Notes under the pieces: model-generated
Database searches by the model: none
Seen by the model: the letters and a program-made list of their open reading frames with translations, nothing else
What the model was told of the DNA's origin: nothing
Shown: positions 11,137 through 21,008 of the stretch, piece after piece
Layout of the letters: every line of letters starts with the position of its first letter
Position numbering within the stretch: the first letter of the stretch is position 1
DNA from: Pseudomonadota bacterium
GTDB taxonomy: Bacteria > Pseudomonadota > Gammaproteobacteria > Xanthomonadales > Xanthomonadaceae
Length of the DNA: 64,000 bases
Direction: 5' to 3'
Assembly: GCA_021821195.1 (NCBI GenBank)
Contig: JAKACT010000006.1
Coordinates: forward strand, 1-64,000
Program-made: the position numbers and the translations under genes

Positions 11137-12002
11137 ACGCCCGCGAAGTGCCCACCATGCTGGTCGTCAGCGGCATGTCCGGTTCCGGCAAGTCCGGCGC
11201 GCTGCATACGCTGGAGGACCTGGGCTATTACTGCGTGGACAACCTGCCGGCGGAACTGCTGCCGGAATTCGTCCGCCTGCTGCAGAACGGCGAATCGGCG
11301 CCGTCGAAGATCGCGGTGGTCATCGACGCACGCAGCCTCAGCGACCTTGCCGAGGTCCCGATCGTGCTGTCGCGGCTCGGTGCGCTCGGTGCCAATCCGC
11401 GCCTGCTCTACCTGGAGGCGCGCGACGAGGTGATCCTGCGCCGCTACGCCGACACCCGCCGCCGGCATCCGCTCAGCCACCTCGGGCTGGTGCTGGCGGA
11501 CGCGATCTCGCTGGACCGGCAGGCGCTCAAGCCGCTGCGGCAGATCGCCGACATCCGCATCGACACCAGCGAACTGAACGTCCACCAGATGCGCCGGCGC
11601 GTGCTGGAGGAATTCGGCCTGTCCGGCACCGGGCTGTCGCTGCTGTTCCAGTCGTTCGCCTATCGCCACGGCGTACCGCCCGACGCCGACTTCGTGTTCG
11701 ACGCGCGGGTGCTGCCCAACCCGCACTGGGACGCGCGCCTGCGGCCGCTTTCCGGGCGCGACCCGGAAGTGCGCGAATACCTCGACGCCGAACCCGACGT
11801 GGTGGCCTATGCCGGCCAGGTGCAGGCCTTCCTCGACAGCTGGCTGTCCAAGCTGCGCTCGGAAACCCGCAGCTACGCCACCGTCGCGTTCGGCTGCAGC
11901 GGCGGCCGCCATCGCTCGGTCTACCTGGCCGAACGGCTGGCCCGCCACTGCCGCGACAGCGGCTGGGCGGAAGTGGCCGTGCATCACCGCGAACTGGACT
12001 GA
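11133..12002 (+). CDS. rapZ: RNase adapter protein RapZ
   Basis: [36 protein letters not shown]-terminal [15 protein letters not shown]. Confidence 0.95.
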   Translation: MNAREVPTMLVVSGMSGSGKSGALHTLEDLGYYCVDNLPAELLPEFVRLLQNGESAPSKIAVVIDARSLSDLAEVPIVLSRLGALGANPRLLYLEARDEVILRRYADTRRRHPLSHLGLVLADAISLDRQALKPLRQIADIRIDTSELNVHQMRRRVLEEFGLSGTGLSLLFQSFAYRHGVPPDADFVFDARVLPNPHWDARLRPLSGRDPEVREYLDAEPDVVAYAGQVQAFLDSWLSKLRSETRSYATVAFGCSGGRHRSVYLAERLARHCRDSGWAEVAVHHRELD

Positions 12003-12090
12003 CCCGACGCCCCTGGCGGACGCCAGGCAGGCGCACGAATCCGCGCCGGAACGCTTTCGCGGCATCACCCGCGTCTGTTAAGTTTGCGGG

Positions 12091-12483
12091 ATGTCCGTTG
12101 GCATCCTCCTCGTCACCCATGAAGGCGTCGGCAGCGCGTTGCTAGCCGTGGCCACGCGCCTGCTGCGCAACCTGCCGCTGGCCTGCGAGGCGTTCGAGGT
12201 GCCGTTCGATGCCGACCCCGACGCACTGCTGCCGCTGGCCAGCGCGGCGATGCGCCGGGTCGACGGCGGCCATGGGGTGCTGCTGCTGACCGACCTGTAC
12301 GGCGCCACCCCCGCCAACATCGCCGCAAGGCTGGCGCGGATCGGCACCCCGGCGCGGCGGGTGTCGGCGCTGAGCCTGCCGATGCTGCTGCGGGTGATGA
12401 ACTACGCGGAGCTGGATCTGGACGATCTACCGTCGGTGGCCGCCGCCGGTTCGCGCAATGGAGCCATCATCGATGACGCCTAA
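12091..12483 (+). CDS. PTS mannose-family EIIA component
   Basis: MSVGILLVTHEGVGSALL active-site His; LLLTDLYGATPANIAARL. Confidence 0.92.
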   Translation: MSVGILLVTHEGVGSALLAVATRLLRNLPLACEAFEVPFDADPDALLPLASAAMRRVDGGHGVLLLTDLYGATPANIAARLARIGTPARRVSALSLPMLLRVMNYAELDLDDLPSVAAAGSRNGAIIDDA

Positions 12484-12513
12484 CCCCCACCCCCACCGCC
12501 GCGGAGCACGCGC

Positions 12514-12783
12514 GTGATCCGCCGCGAACTGACCATCAACAACCGCCTCGGCCTGCATGCGCGCGCCACCGCCAAGCTGGTGCAGCTGCTGTCGGGCTTC
12601 CGCTGCCAGGCCACGCTGGAAGCGCGCGGCCGCGAGGTCAACGCCAAGAGCATCATGGGCGTGATGCTGCTGGCCGCCGGCCCCGGCGCCGAGGTCGTGC
12701 TGCGCGTGGACGGCGAGGATGAACAGGCCGCCGCCGATGCGGTGACGGCGCTGTTCGAGCGCCGCTTCGACGAGGACAGCTGA
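12514..12783 (+). CDS. ptsH: HPr family phosphocarrier protein
   Basis: GLHARATAKL (His15) and NAKSIMGVM (Ser46) both present; GTG start. Confidence 0.93.
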   Translation: MIRRELTINNRLGLHARATAKLVQLLSGFRCQATLEARGREVNAKSIMGVMLLAAGPGAEVVLRVDGEDEQAAADAVTALFERRFDEDS

Positions 12784-14504
12784 TGCGCCAGATCCTGTCC
12801 GGCACCGCCGCCGCCCGTGGCAGCGCGCTTGGACGGGCCCGCGTGCGCCTGCCGCACGCGCTGGACATCGACGAAGCCCGCATCACCGCGGACGAGGTGG
12901 AGCCGGAGCTCGCCCGCTTCCATGACGCGGTGGCCACGGTACGCACCGAGATGCGCGGCCTGCGCGAGCGCCTGCACGGCGCGCTGGCGCAGGAAATCGG
13001 TGAATTCCTCGACCTGCACGCGCTGCTGCTGGATGACCCCGAACTGCTGTCCGGCATCGATGCACTGATCCGCACCGGGCTGTACACCGCCGACTACGCC
13101 CTGCGCCTGCAGCGCAACCGCATCGCGGCGGTGTTCGAGGGCATGGACGATCCCTACCTGCGCAGCCGCATCGACGACATCGACCAGGTGATCGGCCGCC
13201 TGCACGCCGCCCTGCACAGCCAGCGCGCGGCGCTGCAGGGCGCCTCCGGCGAGATCCTGGTCACCGACACCGTGGCCCCGGCGGAGCTAGCCGAACTGCA
13301 GGCGCAGGGCGTGGTCGGCGTGGTCACCGCCAGCGGCAGCCCGCTCTCGCACAGCGCGATCCTGGCGCGCAGCCTGCACCTGCCGCTGGTGGTGGGCGCG
13401 GCGCAGGCGCTGCAGAAGATCAACGACGGCGACGTGCTGGCGATCGACGGCGGCAGCGGCCTGGTGGTGCTGGAACCCGATGCGGCCGATCTGCGCGGCC
13501 ACCACCGCCGCGTCGCCGAGGTCAAGCGCGAGCGCCGCCAGCTCAACCGCCTGCGCCGCGAGCCCACCCGCACCCTAGACGGCGTCGACATCAAGCTGTG
13601 GGCCAACGCGGAATCGCGCAACGACGTCACCGACGCGCATGCGCTGGGCGCCGCCGGGGTCGGCCTGTATCGCACCGAGTTCCTGTTCCTCGGCAGCAGC
13701 GAACTGCCCGACGAGGAGGCGCAGTTCCGCGCCTATCGCGACGCGGTGCTGGCGATGACTGGCCGCACCGTCACCATCCGTACCCTCGACCTTGGTGCCG
13801 ACAAGGCCGACAAGACCGGGCTGGCGCTGCGCGACGAGCCCAACCCCGCGCTGGGCCTGCGCGGCGTGCGCCTGTCGCTGGCGCGCAGCGGGCTGCTGCG
13901 CACCCAGCTGCGCGCCATTGCCCGCGCCTCCGGCTATGGCCCGCTGCGGGTGCTGGTGCCGATGGTCAGCGGCGGCGAGGAAGTGCGCGCGGTCCGCCAC
14001 GCGCTGGACGACGTGCTGCGCGAGCTGCACGCCGAAGGCCGCGAAACCGCGGCGCAGATCCCGCTGGGGGCGATGGTCGAGGTACCGTCGGCGGCGCTGG
14101 CGCTGCCCACCTTCGTCGGCCTGTGCGACTTCCTCTCCATCGGCACCAATGACCTGGTGCAGTACCTGCTGGCCGCCGACCGCACCAACGAGGCGCTGGA
14201 CGGCCTGTATTCGCCACTGCACCCGGCGGTGCTGCGGGTACTGCGCGACGTGGTGCGGACCGGCCAGCGCCGCGGCAAGCCGGTCACGGTCTGCGGCGAG
14301 ATCGCCGCGGATCCCGCCTTCGTGCCGCTGCTGCTGGCGCTGGGCCTGACCGAACTGAGCCTGCACCCGGCCACCCTGCTGGAAGTGCGCCGCACCATCC
14401 GGGCCTGCGACCTCGGCCGCCTGCGTGCGGCCGCGCCGGCGCTGCTGCGCGCGCGCAACCGCGACGGCATCGAGCGCTGGCTGCGGGCAAACCCGGCCGG
14501 TTGA
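12783..14504 (+). CDS. ptsI: Phosphoenolpyruvate-protein phosphotransferase (PTS enzyme I)
   Basis: GSPLSHSAILARSLHLPLVVG (active His), LYRTEFLFL, IGTNDLVQYLLAADRTNE. Confidence 0.96.
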   Translation: MRQILSGTAAARGSALGRARVRLPHALDIDEARITADEVEPELARFHDAVATVRTEMRGLRERLHGALAQEIGEFLDLHALLLDDPELLSGIDALIRTGLYTADYALRLQRNRIAAVFEGMDDPYLRSRIDDIDQVIGRLHAALHSQRAALQGASGEILVTDTVAPAELAELQAQGVVGVVTASGSPLSHSAILARSLHLPLVVGAAQALQKINDGDVLAIDGGSGLVVLEPDAADLRGHHRRVAEVKRERRQLNRLRREPTRTLDGVDIKLWANAESRNDVTDAHALGAAGVGLYRTEFLFLGSSELPDEEAQFRAYRDAVLAMTGRTVTIRTLDLGADKADKTGLALRDEPNPALGLRGVRLSLARSGLLRTQLRAIARASGYGPLRVLVPMVSGGEEVRAVRHALDDVLRELHAEGRETAAQIPLGAMVEVPSAALALPTFVGLCDFLSIGTNDLVQYLLAADRTNEALDGLYSPLHPAVLRVLRDVVRTGQRRGKPVTVCGEIAADPAFVPLLLALGLTELSLHPATLLEVRRTIRACDLGRLRAAAPALLRARNRDGIERWLRANPAG

Positions 14505-14678
14505 GCGCCGCCCGCGCGGTTGCGCAGGCACATCCATCGCATCCGCGACCGTTTTGGGGTGGGCACCGCCACCGCGACGGGCGATAATGCCCACACTATG
14601 AACGCCTGATCCGCTGCGGCTCGCAGGGCATCCCGTCGATGCCCCGGTCGCGGCCCACCCCGCCACCGGACGCCGCGC

Positions 14679-16040
14679 ATGGCCGAACCCATCCGCCACG
14701 ACAAGACCGCGCGCCAGCTGCGCCTGCTCAGCGACGCGCTGGACAGCGGCCGGCTGGGCCCGGTGCGGCGGCTGGTCAACACCCTGTCGCCGGCCGAGAT
14801 CGGCAACCTGCTGGAGTCGCTGCCGCCCGGCAAGCGCACCGTGGTGTGGGGGCTGGTCGATCCCGAGGACGACGGCGAGGTGCTGGTGCACGTCGGCGAC
14901 GAGGTGCGCGAGGGCCTGATCGCGGACATGGACCAGGACGAACTGGTCGCCGCCGCCGAAGGCCTCGACATCGACGACCTTGCCGACCTGGTCGAGGACC
15001 TACCGGACACGGTGATCGACGAAGTCCTGAAGTCGATGGACCGCGAGAACCGCGAGCGCCTGGAGCAGGTGCTGTCCTACGACGAGGACAGCGCCGGCCG
15101 CCTGATGAACCCGGACGTGGTGACGGTGCGCGCCGACACCACCATCGACGTGGTGCTGCGCTACCTACGCCTGCGCGGCGAGCTGCCCGACCACACCGAC
15201 CACCTGTACGTGGTCAGCAAGCGCCACCAGTACCTTGGCCGGATCGCGCTGCAGGCGCTGCTGACCCACGAGGCCGGCACCCCGATCAACCAGCTGCTGG
15301 ACGACGAGCAGCCGGCCATCGACGTCAACGAGAGCTCGAGCGAAGTGGCGCGGCAGTTCTCCGACCACGACTGGATTTCCGCGCCGGTGGTGGACGACAA
15401 CAACATCCTGCTCGGCCGCATCACCATCGACGACGTAGTCGACATCATCCGCGAGCAGGCCGAGCACCAGGTGCTGTCGGCGGCCGGCCTGGACGAGGAC
15501 GAGGACCTGTTCAGCCCCGTCTGGCGCGCGATGCGCCGCCGGCTGGTATGGCTGTCGATCAACCTGTGCACCGCCTTCCTGGCCGCCAGCGTGGTCGGCC
15601 AGTTCGAGGCCACCATCGACAAGCTGGTGGCGCTGGCGGTGCTGATGCCGATCGTGGCCGGCATGGGCGGCAACGCCGGCACCCAGGTGCTGGCGCTGAT
15701 GGTGCGCGGCCTCGCGCTGGGCCAGGTGGGCGCGTCCAACATCAAGCCGCTGCTGTGGAAGGAAGCCCGCGTCGCCCTGCTCAACGGGCTGGTGCTGGGG
15801 GCGGCGCTGGGGCTGATCGTGCTGGCCTGGTTCCACAGCGTGGGGCTGTCGCTGGTGATCTTCGTCGCGCTGACCTGCAATCTGGTGTTCGCCGCCGTGG
15901 CCGGCGTGCTGGTGCCGGTGACGCTCAAGCGCGCGGGCTACGATCCGGCGCTGGCCAGCAGCATCTTCCTCACCACCGTCACCGACGTGATGGGCTTCTT
16001 CACCTTCCTCGGGCTGGCGACCGTGGTGTTGCTGCGCTGA
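14679..16040 (+). CDS. mgtE: Magnesium transporter MgtE
   Basis: N domain, CBS pair, C-terminal TM domain with PIVAGMGGNAGTQVLALMVRGLALGQV. Confidence 0.95.
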   Translation: MAEPIRHDKTARQLRLLSDALDSGRLGPVRRLVNTLSPAEIGNLLESLPPGKRTVVWGLVDPEDDGEVLVHVGDEVREGLIADMDQDELVAAAEGLDIDDLADLVEDLPDTVIDEVLKSMDRENRERLEQVLSYDEDSAGRLMNPDVVTVRADTTIDVVLRYLRLRGELPDHTDHLYVVSKRHQYLGRIALQALLTHEAGTPINQLLDDEQPAIDVNESSSEVARQFSDHDWISAPVVDDNNILLGRITIDDVVDIIREQAEHQVLSAAGLDEDEDLFSPVWRAMRRRLVWLSINLCTAFLAASVVGQFEATIDKLVALAVLMPIVAGMGGNAGTQVLALMVRGLALGQVGASNIKPLLWKEARVALLNGLVLGAALGLIVLAWFHSVGLSLVIFVALTCNLVFAAVAGVLVPVTLKRAGYDPALASSIFLTTVTDVMGFFTFLGLATVVLLR

Positions 16041-16136
16041 GGCACTGGCCGGATCCGCGGCCAAATCCGTGGCATTGAGGTGGAGGCAGCGTGCCCGCAT
16101 GATCGCGGCCCTTCGTCCACCACAGATGCCGCTTCC

Positions 16137-16628
16137 ATGCCCCCACGCCTTTCGCTGTCGCTCGCCCTCGCCCTTGCCTTGTCCGCCTGCGCCGGACAGG
16201 ACGCGCCTGCCGCCACCGCAACGGCGCCAGCCGCGACCGCCGCGGCCAGCACCGACGAGTTCGAGCTCGACATGGCCCGAGTGGACCGGTTCCTGGCGGC
16301 CACCCGCCAGCTGGCGGCGGCAGAGCGGGCGGACAGCACGCTGGACAGCGCGATGAACGCCTCGACCGAGGACACCGCCGCCTACATCGCGCGCCTCGAA
16401 AGCACGCCCGCACTGCGCGAGGCGATCACGCGCGGCGGCATGACCACGCGCGAATACGCTCAGACCAGCGAGGCACTGGTGGCCACGCTAATGGCACTGG
16501 GCGCGCAGGAAGCCGGCCTGCTCAAGGACCCGCCGGCCGAACTGGCCCCACGGCACCTGGACTTCGTGCGCGCGCACCGCGCGGAACTGGAGCGCAAGCT
16601 GCAGGCGACGGACGCCGCGGAAGGCTGA
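16137..16628 (+). CDS. Putative lipoprotein, unknown function
   Basis: MPPRLSLSLALALALSACAGQD lipobox. Confidence 0.7.
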   Translation: MPPRLSLSLALALALSACAGQDAPAATATAPAATAAASTDEFELDMARVDRFLAATRQLAAAERADSTLDSAMNASTEDTAAYIARLESTPALREAITRGGMTTREYAQTSEALVATLMALGAQEAGLLKDPPAELAPRHLDFVRAHRAELERKLQATDAAEG

Positions 16629-16629
16629 T

Positions 16630-17565
16630 TCAGCCGGCCAGCAGCGCCTCCAGCACCGCCATCCTTACCGCCACGCCGTTGCCGACCTGCGCCAGCACGC
16701 GCGAGTGCGGGCCGTCGGCCACCGCGTCGCTGATCTCCACGCCGCGGTTCATCGGGCCGGGATGCATGACGATGGCATCCGGCGCGGCGCGGCGCAGGCG
16801 GGCCTCGGTCAGCCCGTAGTCGCGGTGGTAGTCGTCCAGCGAATCGACCAGACCCTCGGCCATGCGCTCGCGCTGCAGGCGCAGCATCATCGCCGCGTCC
16901 ACGCCTTCCAACGCGGCGTCGAAGTCGTGGCTGACGATGCAGCCATGCAGGGTGTCGTCGTCCGGCAGCAGCGACTTCGGTCCGCACACGCGGATCTCGC
17001 CGCAGCCCAGCGCACGCAGCGCATGCAGGTCGCTGCGGGCGACCCGCGAGTGCTTGACGTCGCCGACGATCACCACCTTCAGCTTCGAGAAGTCCTCGCC
17101 CTTCGCCTGCCGCAGGGTCAGCATGTCCAGCAGCCCCTGCGTGGGGTGGTGGCTGCGGCCATCCCCGGCATTGAGCAACGCCACGCCGGGATTGGCCGCC
17201 GCCGCCAACGCGGCTACCGCGCCGTCGGCCTTGTGGCGCACCACGAAGCCGCGCACGCCCATCGCCTGGATGGTGCGGAAGGTGTCGAGGTCGGTTTCGC
17301 CCTTGGTGGCCGACGAGGTGGAGGCGTCGAAGTTGAGGATGTGCGCGCCCAGCCGCTGCGCCGCCAGCTGGAAGCTCAGGCGGGTGCGGGTGGAAGGCTC
17401 GAAGAACAGCGTGCACACGGCCACGCCAGCCAGCGCGGCCGGCGCCTGCGCGCCCTCGACGAAGGCCTGGGCGCGGCGCAGCAGCGCGTCCAGCTGCGCC
17501 GGCGACAGGCGCTCCAGGTCCAGCAGGTGGCGGAGGCGGCCGTCGGCGTCGTTATGCGGGTTCAT
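16630..17565 (-). CDS. pyrB: Aspartate carbamoyltransferase catalytic subunit
   Basis: FFEPSTRTRLSFQLAAQRLGAHILNFD; GRSHHPTQGLLDMLTL. Confidence 0.96.
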   Translation of the reverse strand: MNPHNDADGRLRHLLDLERLSPAQLDALLRRAQAFVEGAQAPAALAGVAVCTLFFEPSTRTRLSFQLAAQRLGAHILNFDASTSSATKGETDLDTFRTIQAMGVRGFVVRHKADGAVAALAAAANPGVALLNAGDGRSHHPTQGLLDMLTLRQAKGEDFSKLKVVIVGDVKHSRVARSDLHALRALGCGEIRVCGPKSLLPDDDTLHGCIVSHDFDAALEGVDAAMMLRLQRERMAEGLVDSLDDYHRDYGLTEARLRRAAPDAIVMHPGPMNRGVEISDAVADGPHSRVLAQVGNGVAVRMAVLEALLAG

Positions 17566-17597
17566 GCGGATCCGGAAGTGGGATGACAAGGGAAGGA

Positions 17598-18071
17598 TCA
17601 GTCCACCGGCTGCGCTTCGCGCGGCGAGGACAGCCAGCGTTCGACGATGACCGCCGCCGCCACGGCGTCCAGCACCTCGGCATCGCGGCGCTTGCGGCGG
17701 CCCTCGGCGCGCGCGGCGGCGAAGCGGCGCGCCGCCTCCTGCGAGCTGTTGCGTTCGTCGATCATCACCACTGGCAAATGCGTGCGTTGGCGGAGTTCGC
17801 GCGCGAACGCGCGGGCGGCCCTGCGGATCGGCTGGTCGCCGCCATCCAGGGTCATCGGATCGCCGACCACCAGCCCGTCGGGCCGCCACTCGCGCAGCAG
17901 TCGCTCCACCTGCGCCCACTCGGGGCCGGCGTCGCGCACGTCCACCACCGCCACCACGCGCGCGCCGCCGGTCATGGCATTGCCCACCGCCACGCCGATC
18001 CGGCGCATGCCGACGTCGAAGCCCAGCACGGTGCCGTCGGGACGGATCTGCGGCGCGGCGTCTTCGCTCAT
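17598..18071 (-). CDS. ruvX: Holliday junction resolvase RuvX/YqgF
   Basis: [20 protein letters not shown]...[13 protein letters not shown]. Confidence 0.92.
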   Translation of the reverse strand: MSEDAAPQIRPDGTVLGFDVGMRRIGVAVGNAMTGGARVVAVVDVRDAGPEWAQVERLLREWRPDGLVVGDPMTLDGGDQPIRRAARAFARELRQRTHLPVVMIDERNSSQEAARRFAAARAEGRRKRRDAEVLDAVAAAVIVERWLSSPREAQPVD

Positions 18072-18643
18072 GCGTGACCGCTATGGCTGGCGTGGTTGAG
18101 CAGGTCGATGCCGATGCTCCCGGCCGCGGCCTGCCAGCGCTGCGCGATCGGCAGCTGGAACAGTACGTCGGGGCGGTTCGGCACCAGCAGCCAACTGTCG
18201 TCGACCAGCTCCTGTTCCAGCTGGCCTTCGCCCCAGCCGGCGCAACCCAGCGCCACCAGCGCCTGCTTGGGGCCGTCGCCGCGCGCCATCGCTTCCAGCA
18301 CGTCGCGCGAAGTGGTCAGGTACAGGCCGTCGGCGACCTCCAGGCTGGAGTCGAAGGCGTGGTCGCCATCGTGCAGGACGAAGCCGCGCTCGGGGTGCAC
18401 CGGGCCACCGGACAGCACCAGCTGGGCCTGCAGCGCGGCGTCCTCGCTGGCGATGCCCATCTGCCGGAATACCTCGCCCAGCGTGTACTCGGAAGGACGG
18501 TTGACCATCACCCCCATCGCCCCGTCGCCGTCGTGCTGGCAGACCAGGGTGACGCTGCGCTCGAAATACGGATCGCGCAGCGATGGCAGCGCGATCAGCA
18601 GGTGGTTGCCGAAGCGTTGGCCGTGCTCATCCATGGCGCGCAT
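18068..18643 (-). CDS. YqgE/AlgH family protein (UPF0301)
   Basis: [47 protein letters not shown]. Confidence 0.93.
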   Translation of the reverse strand: MRAMDEHGQRFGNHLLIALPSLRDPYFERSVTLVCQHDGDGAMGVMVNRPSEYTLGEVFRQMGIASEDAALQAQLVLSGGPVHPERGFVLHDGDHAFDSSLEVADGLYLTTSRDVLEAMARGDGPKQALVALGCAGWGEGQLEQELVDDSWLLVPNRPDVLFQLPIAQRWQAAAGSIGIDLLNHASHSGHA

Positions 18644-18676
18644 TCTAGCGTGGCGGGCGCGCCCCGGCCGAGGCGG

Positions 18677-19807
18677 TCAACGCGCCTCGGCGATCTCCAC
18701 CCCGTCCAACCCCTGCGACAGGGTGCGGGCGTCGCCGCCCTGCGCCAGCTTGATGCGCAGGCGCACTTCGTTGGCCGAGTCGGCGAAACGCAGCGCGTCC
18801 TCGTAGCTGATCTCGCCGGCCTGGTAGAGCTCGAACAGGCTCTGGTCGAAGGTCTTCATGCCCAGCTGGACCGATTCCTTCATCACTTCCTTGAGCTTGT
18901 GGATCTCGCCGTCGCGGATGTAGTCCTGCACCAGCGGGGTGCCCAGCAGGATTTCCATCGCCACCCGCCGCGCCTTTCCGTCCGGGGTCGGGATCAGCTG
19001 CTGCGCGACCACGCCCTTCAGGTTCAGCGACAGGTCCATCAACAGCTGGCCGCGGCGGTCTTCCGGGAAGAAGTTGATGATGCGGTCCATCGCCTGGTTG
19101 GCGTTGTTGGCGTGCAGCGTGCACAGCACCAGGTGGCCGGTTTCGGCGAAGGCGATGGCGTGGTCCATGCCCTCGCGGGTGCGCACCTCGCCGATCATGA
19201 TCACGTCCGGCGCCTGCCGCAGGGTGTTCTTCAGCGCGTTGTCCCAGCTGTCGGTGTCGATGCCGACCTCGCGCTGGGTGATGATGCAGCCGTCGTGCTT
19301 GTGCACGAACTCGATCGGGTCCTCGATGGTGATGATGTGGCCGGTCGAATTGGCGTTGCGATAACCGATCATCGCCGCCAGCGAGGTCGACTTACCCGTG
19401 CCGGTGGCGCCGACGAAGATGATGATGCCGCGCTTGGTCATCGCCAGCGTCTTGATGATGGGCGGCAGGCTCAGCTCCTCCACCGTCGGGATGCGGGTCT
19501 CGATCCGGCGCAGCACCATGCCGACCTGGTTGCGCTGGTAGAAGCAGCTCACGCGGAAGCGACCCACGCCGGCCACGCCGATCGCGAAGTTGCACTCGTG
19601 GGTTTTTTCGAACTCTTCGCGCTGCTGCGGCGACATCACGTTCAGTACCAGGTCGCGCGACTGCTGCGGCGTGAGCGGGTTCTGGGTGATCGGGCTGATC
19701 TTGCCGTGGACCTTCATCGACGGCGGCATGCCTGCGGTGATGAACAGGTCCGACGCCTTCTGGTGCGCCATCAGCTTGAGGAACGAGGTGAAGTCGATGC
19801 TGCTCAT
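18677..19807 (-). CDS. pilU: Type IV pilus ATPase PilU
   Basis: PilT/PilU family ATPase, VGATGTGKSTSLAAMIGYRN; located beside pilT. Confidence 0.94.
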   Translation of the reverse strand: MSSIDFTSFLKLMAHQKASDLFITAGMPPSMKVHGKISPITQNPLTPQQSRDLVLNVMSPQQREEFEKTHECNFAIGVAGVGRFRVSCFYQRNQVGMVLRRIETRIPTVEELSLPPIIKTLAMTKRGIIIFVGATGTGKSTSLAAMIGYRNANSTGHIITIEDPIEFVHKHDGCIITQREVGIDTDSWDNALKNTLRQAPDVIMIGEVRTREGMDHAIAFAETGHLVLCTLHANNANQAMDRIINFFPEDRRGQLLMDLSLNLKGVVAQQLIPTPDGKARRVAMEILLGTPLVQDYIRDGEIHKLKEVMKESVQLGMKTFDQSLFELYQAGEISYEDALRFADSANEVRLRIKLAQGGDARTLSQGLDGVEIAEAR

Positions 19808-19855
19808 CCTGGATGCTCCGATGTCCTTGCCACGCCGGTCCCGGCGAACCGGCGG

Positions 19856-20893
19856 TTATTCGAACAGACGCTTGTCCTTGGCGTACTCGCGGGCCTGCTG
19901 GCGGCTGACCATGCCGCGCTTGACCAATTCCTGCAGGTGCTGGTCGAGCGTCTGCATGCCCTGGCCCTGGCCGGTCTGGATGGAGGAATACATCTGCGCC
20001 ACCTTGTCCTCGCGGATCAGGTTGCGGATGGCCGGGGTGCCGACCATGATTTCCCACGCCGCGGTGCGGCCGCCGCCGACTTTCTTCAGCAGCGCCTGCG
20101 CGATCACCGCGCGCAGCGATTCCGACAGCATCGAGCGGACCATCGGCTTCTCGCCGGCGGGGAACACGTCGATGATGCGGTCGATGGTCTTGGCTGCCGA
20201 GCTGGTGTGCAGGGTGGCGAACACCAGGTGGCCGGTTTCCGCAGCGGTCAGCGCCAGGCGGATGGTCTCGAGGTCGCGCAACTCGCCGACCAGGATGATG
20301 TCCGGGTCCTCGCGCAGCGCGCTGCGCAGCGCCTCGTTGAAGCCGTGGGTGTCGCGGTGCACTTCGCGCTGGTTGATCAGGCACTTCTGCGAGGTGTGCA
20401 CGAACTCGATCGGGTCCTCGACCGAGAGGATGTGGCTGTATTCGCTCTTGTTGATGTGGTCGATCATCGCCGCCAGCGTGGTCGACTTGCCCGAGCCGGT
20501 GGGCCCGGTCACCAGGATCAGGCCCTGCGGCTGCTCGATCAGCTCCTTGAAGATGCGCGGGCAGCCCAGGTCCTCCAGCGTCAGCACTTCCGAGGGAATG
20601 GTGCGGAACACCGCGCCGGCGCCGCGGTTCTGGTTGAACGCGTTGACGCGGAAGCGGGCCAGGCTGGGGATCTCGAAGCTGAAGTCGACCTCGAGGAATT
20701 CCTCGAAATCGCGGCGCTGCTTGTCCGACATGATGTCGTAGACCAGCGCGTGCACCTGCTTGTGGTCCAGCGCGGGGATGTTGATCCGGCGGACGTCGCC
20801 ATCGACGCGGATCATCGGCGGAAGCCCCGCGGACAGATGCAGGTCCGAGGCCTTGTTCTTGACCGAAAATGCCAGAAGTTCGGCGATATCCAT
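19856..20893 (-). CDS. pilT: Type IV pilus retraction ATPase PilT
   Basis: MDIAELLAFSVKNKASDLHLSAGLPPMIRVDGDVRRI; VTGPTGSGKSTTLAAMIDHIN. Confidence 0.96.
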   Translation of the reverse strand: MDIAELLAFSVKNKASDLHLSAGLPPMIRVDGDVRRINIPALDHKQVHALVYDIMSDKQRRDFEEFLEVDFSFEIPSLARFRVNAFNQNRGAGAVFRTIPSEVLTLEDLGCPRIFKELIEQPQGLILVTGPTGSGKSTTLAAMIDHINKSEYSHILSVEDPIEFVHTSQKCLINQREVHRDTHGFNEALRSALREDPDIILVGELRDLETIRLALTAAETGHLVFATLHTSSAAKTIDRIIDVFPAGEKPMVRSMLSESLRAVIAQALLKKVGGGRTAAWEIMVGTPAIRNLIREDKVAQMYSSIQTGQGQGMQTLDQHLQELVKRGMVSRQQAREYAKDKRLFE

Positions 20894-21008
20894 GCGTTCC
20901 CCTTGCGCCTAATCGTTTGAGTGGAATCCACTGCCGCCGGCCGGATGGTTGGCACCGGCCGCACCCCGCAGGCAGTATGAGCGCCACCGACGCCAGCGTA
21001 CAACCACC

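Noticed and set aside
18074-20920. 948-aa + strand ORF antisense to yqgE-pilU-pilT
   Set aside because: Crosses three conserved minus-strand genes and their intergenic gaps; composition Q/R/H/A-rich, no domain.
20930-20970. Possible sigma-54 promoter (TGGCACCGGCCGCACC) upstream of yggS
   Set aside because: GG-to-GC spacing is 8 nt rather than the required 10 and the TTGC element is missing.
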